This document shows positions 63,841 to 64,000 of a stretch of DNA of 64,000 bases, piece after piece. Source of the stretch: Mariprofundus micogutta (lineage in GTDB: Bacteria; Pseudomonadota; Zetaproteobacteria; Mariprofundales; Mariprofundaceae); NCBI RefSeq assembly GCF_001895085.1, contig NZ_BDFD01000010.1:1-64000 (forward strand). The letters are read 5' to 3'. Positions within the stretch are counted from its first letter, which is position 1, and the number at the start of each line of letters is the position of its first letter. Under the pieces are notes generated by a model. It was not told where the DNA came from. It ran no database searches and saw only the letters and a list, made by a program, of their open reading frames with translations. The position numbers were made by a program, and so were the translations under genes.

Positions 63841-64000
63841 ATGAACAAGCAGTTGAATGAAATTGTAGTAAAGGCTACCGGAGCTGCATCCAGTGAACGT
63901 GGCGAAGTAATCCAGTCGCTGTGGAGCGGTTATGGTGAAATCGTACGTTATGCCTTGACTGGCTCAGATGATCCCAGTGTTGTGCTCAAACATGTGATAT
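63841..64000 (+). CDS. Phosphotransferase/EcKinase-like protein, N-terminal part
   Basis: 53 residues are visible before the window ends. The opening [18 protein letters not shown], then VVLKHVI resembles the first strands of aminoglycoside/choline-kinase-like and ecdysteroid-kinase-like folds, in which the lysine of VxKH contacts ATP. The substrate cannot be told from this portion. Confidence 0.55.
   Translation, partial: MNKQLNEIVVKATGAASSERGEVIQSLWSGYGEIVRYALTGSDDPSVVLKHVI

Noticed and set aside
1-64000. CRISPR array, tRNA or rRNA genes
   Set aside because: No regularly spaced direct repeats, cloverleaf-type stretches or ribosomal RNA sequence were seen by eye. A dedicated scan could still find a missed tRNA.

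Overview
The window comes from a Gram-negative, flagellated, probably proteobacterial chromosome. Support is the LPS export set (LptA/B/C with KdsC/KdsD), ubiquinone genes (UbiX, UbiK), a MotA/MotB stator, SlyD, RecA-RecX-AlaS and a CzcCBA-type metal efflux system. The mix of gamma- and deltaproteobacteria-like families with many PAS hybrid kinases made me think of Zetaproteobacteria (Mariprofundus-like). That is an impression, not something proven by a marker here. No rRNA, tRNA or CRISPR array was seen.

Layout. (1) 1-3978 is mobile DNA inserted in the competence gene comM. An IS21-type end lies at 1-134. A three-gene, leftward module follows: a complete tyrosine recombinase, a small XRE-like regulator, and a 639-residue protein with a zinc-knuckle array and a catalytically degraded integrase domain. 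Between the recombinase start and the comM break are four GCATTTAATGC palindromes. (2) 3976-11269 is a leftward envelope/quinone block: M23 peptidase, kdsD, kdsC, lptC, lptA, lptB, then ubiX, a lipoprotein, ubiK and broken comM. (3) 11398-22252 runs rightward: yajQ, a class V aminotransferase, a serine hydrolase, and two sets of solitary solute-binding protein(s) plus membrane hybrid histidine kinase. (4) 22261-25514 holds motA/motB and a divergent HAMP-cyclase-like gene. (5) 25523-45664 is mostly housekeeping: a flavin oxidoreductase, a THUMP methyltransferase, ilvA, pabC, mltG, arfB, slyD, RNase HI, a transglycosylase, tmk, holB and metG. (6) 45816-46156 holds two very small genes with good ribosome sites and a shared terminator. 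(7) 46378-52590 is an HME-RND metal efflux operon bracketed by small histidine-rich proteins. (8) 52687-59806 is thpR-recA-recX-alaS, a membrane CxxC protein, rmuC and a frameshifted PqiA-like gene. (9) 59807-64000 holds a soluble multi-PAS hybrid kinase, ASCH and DUF454 proteins and the start of a kinase-like phosphotransferase.

Connections. Sigma-54-like -24/-12 elements lie upstream of the serine hydrolase/binding protein/kinase run, motA, the cyclase-like gene, the transglycosylase and the multi-PAS kinase, always in the right orientation. Two match TGGYRYRN4TTGCW perfectly. This suggests a shared RpoN programme linking motility, cell-wall and sensing genes. rpoN itself, often next to lptB, is not in the window. 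Two genes (serine hydrolase and PqiA-like) are each exactly one base short of an intact frame, so they may be real frameshifts or assembly errors.
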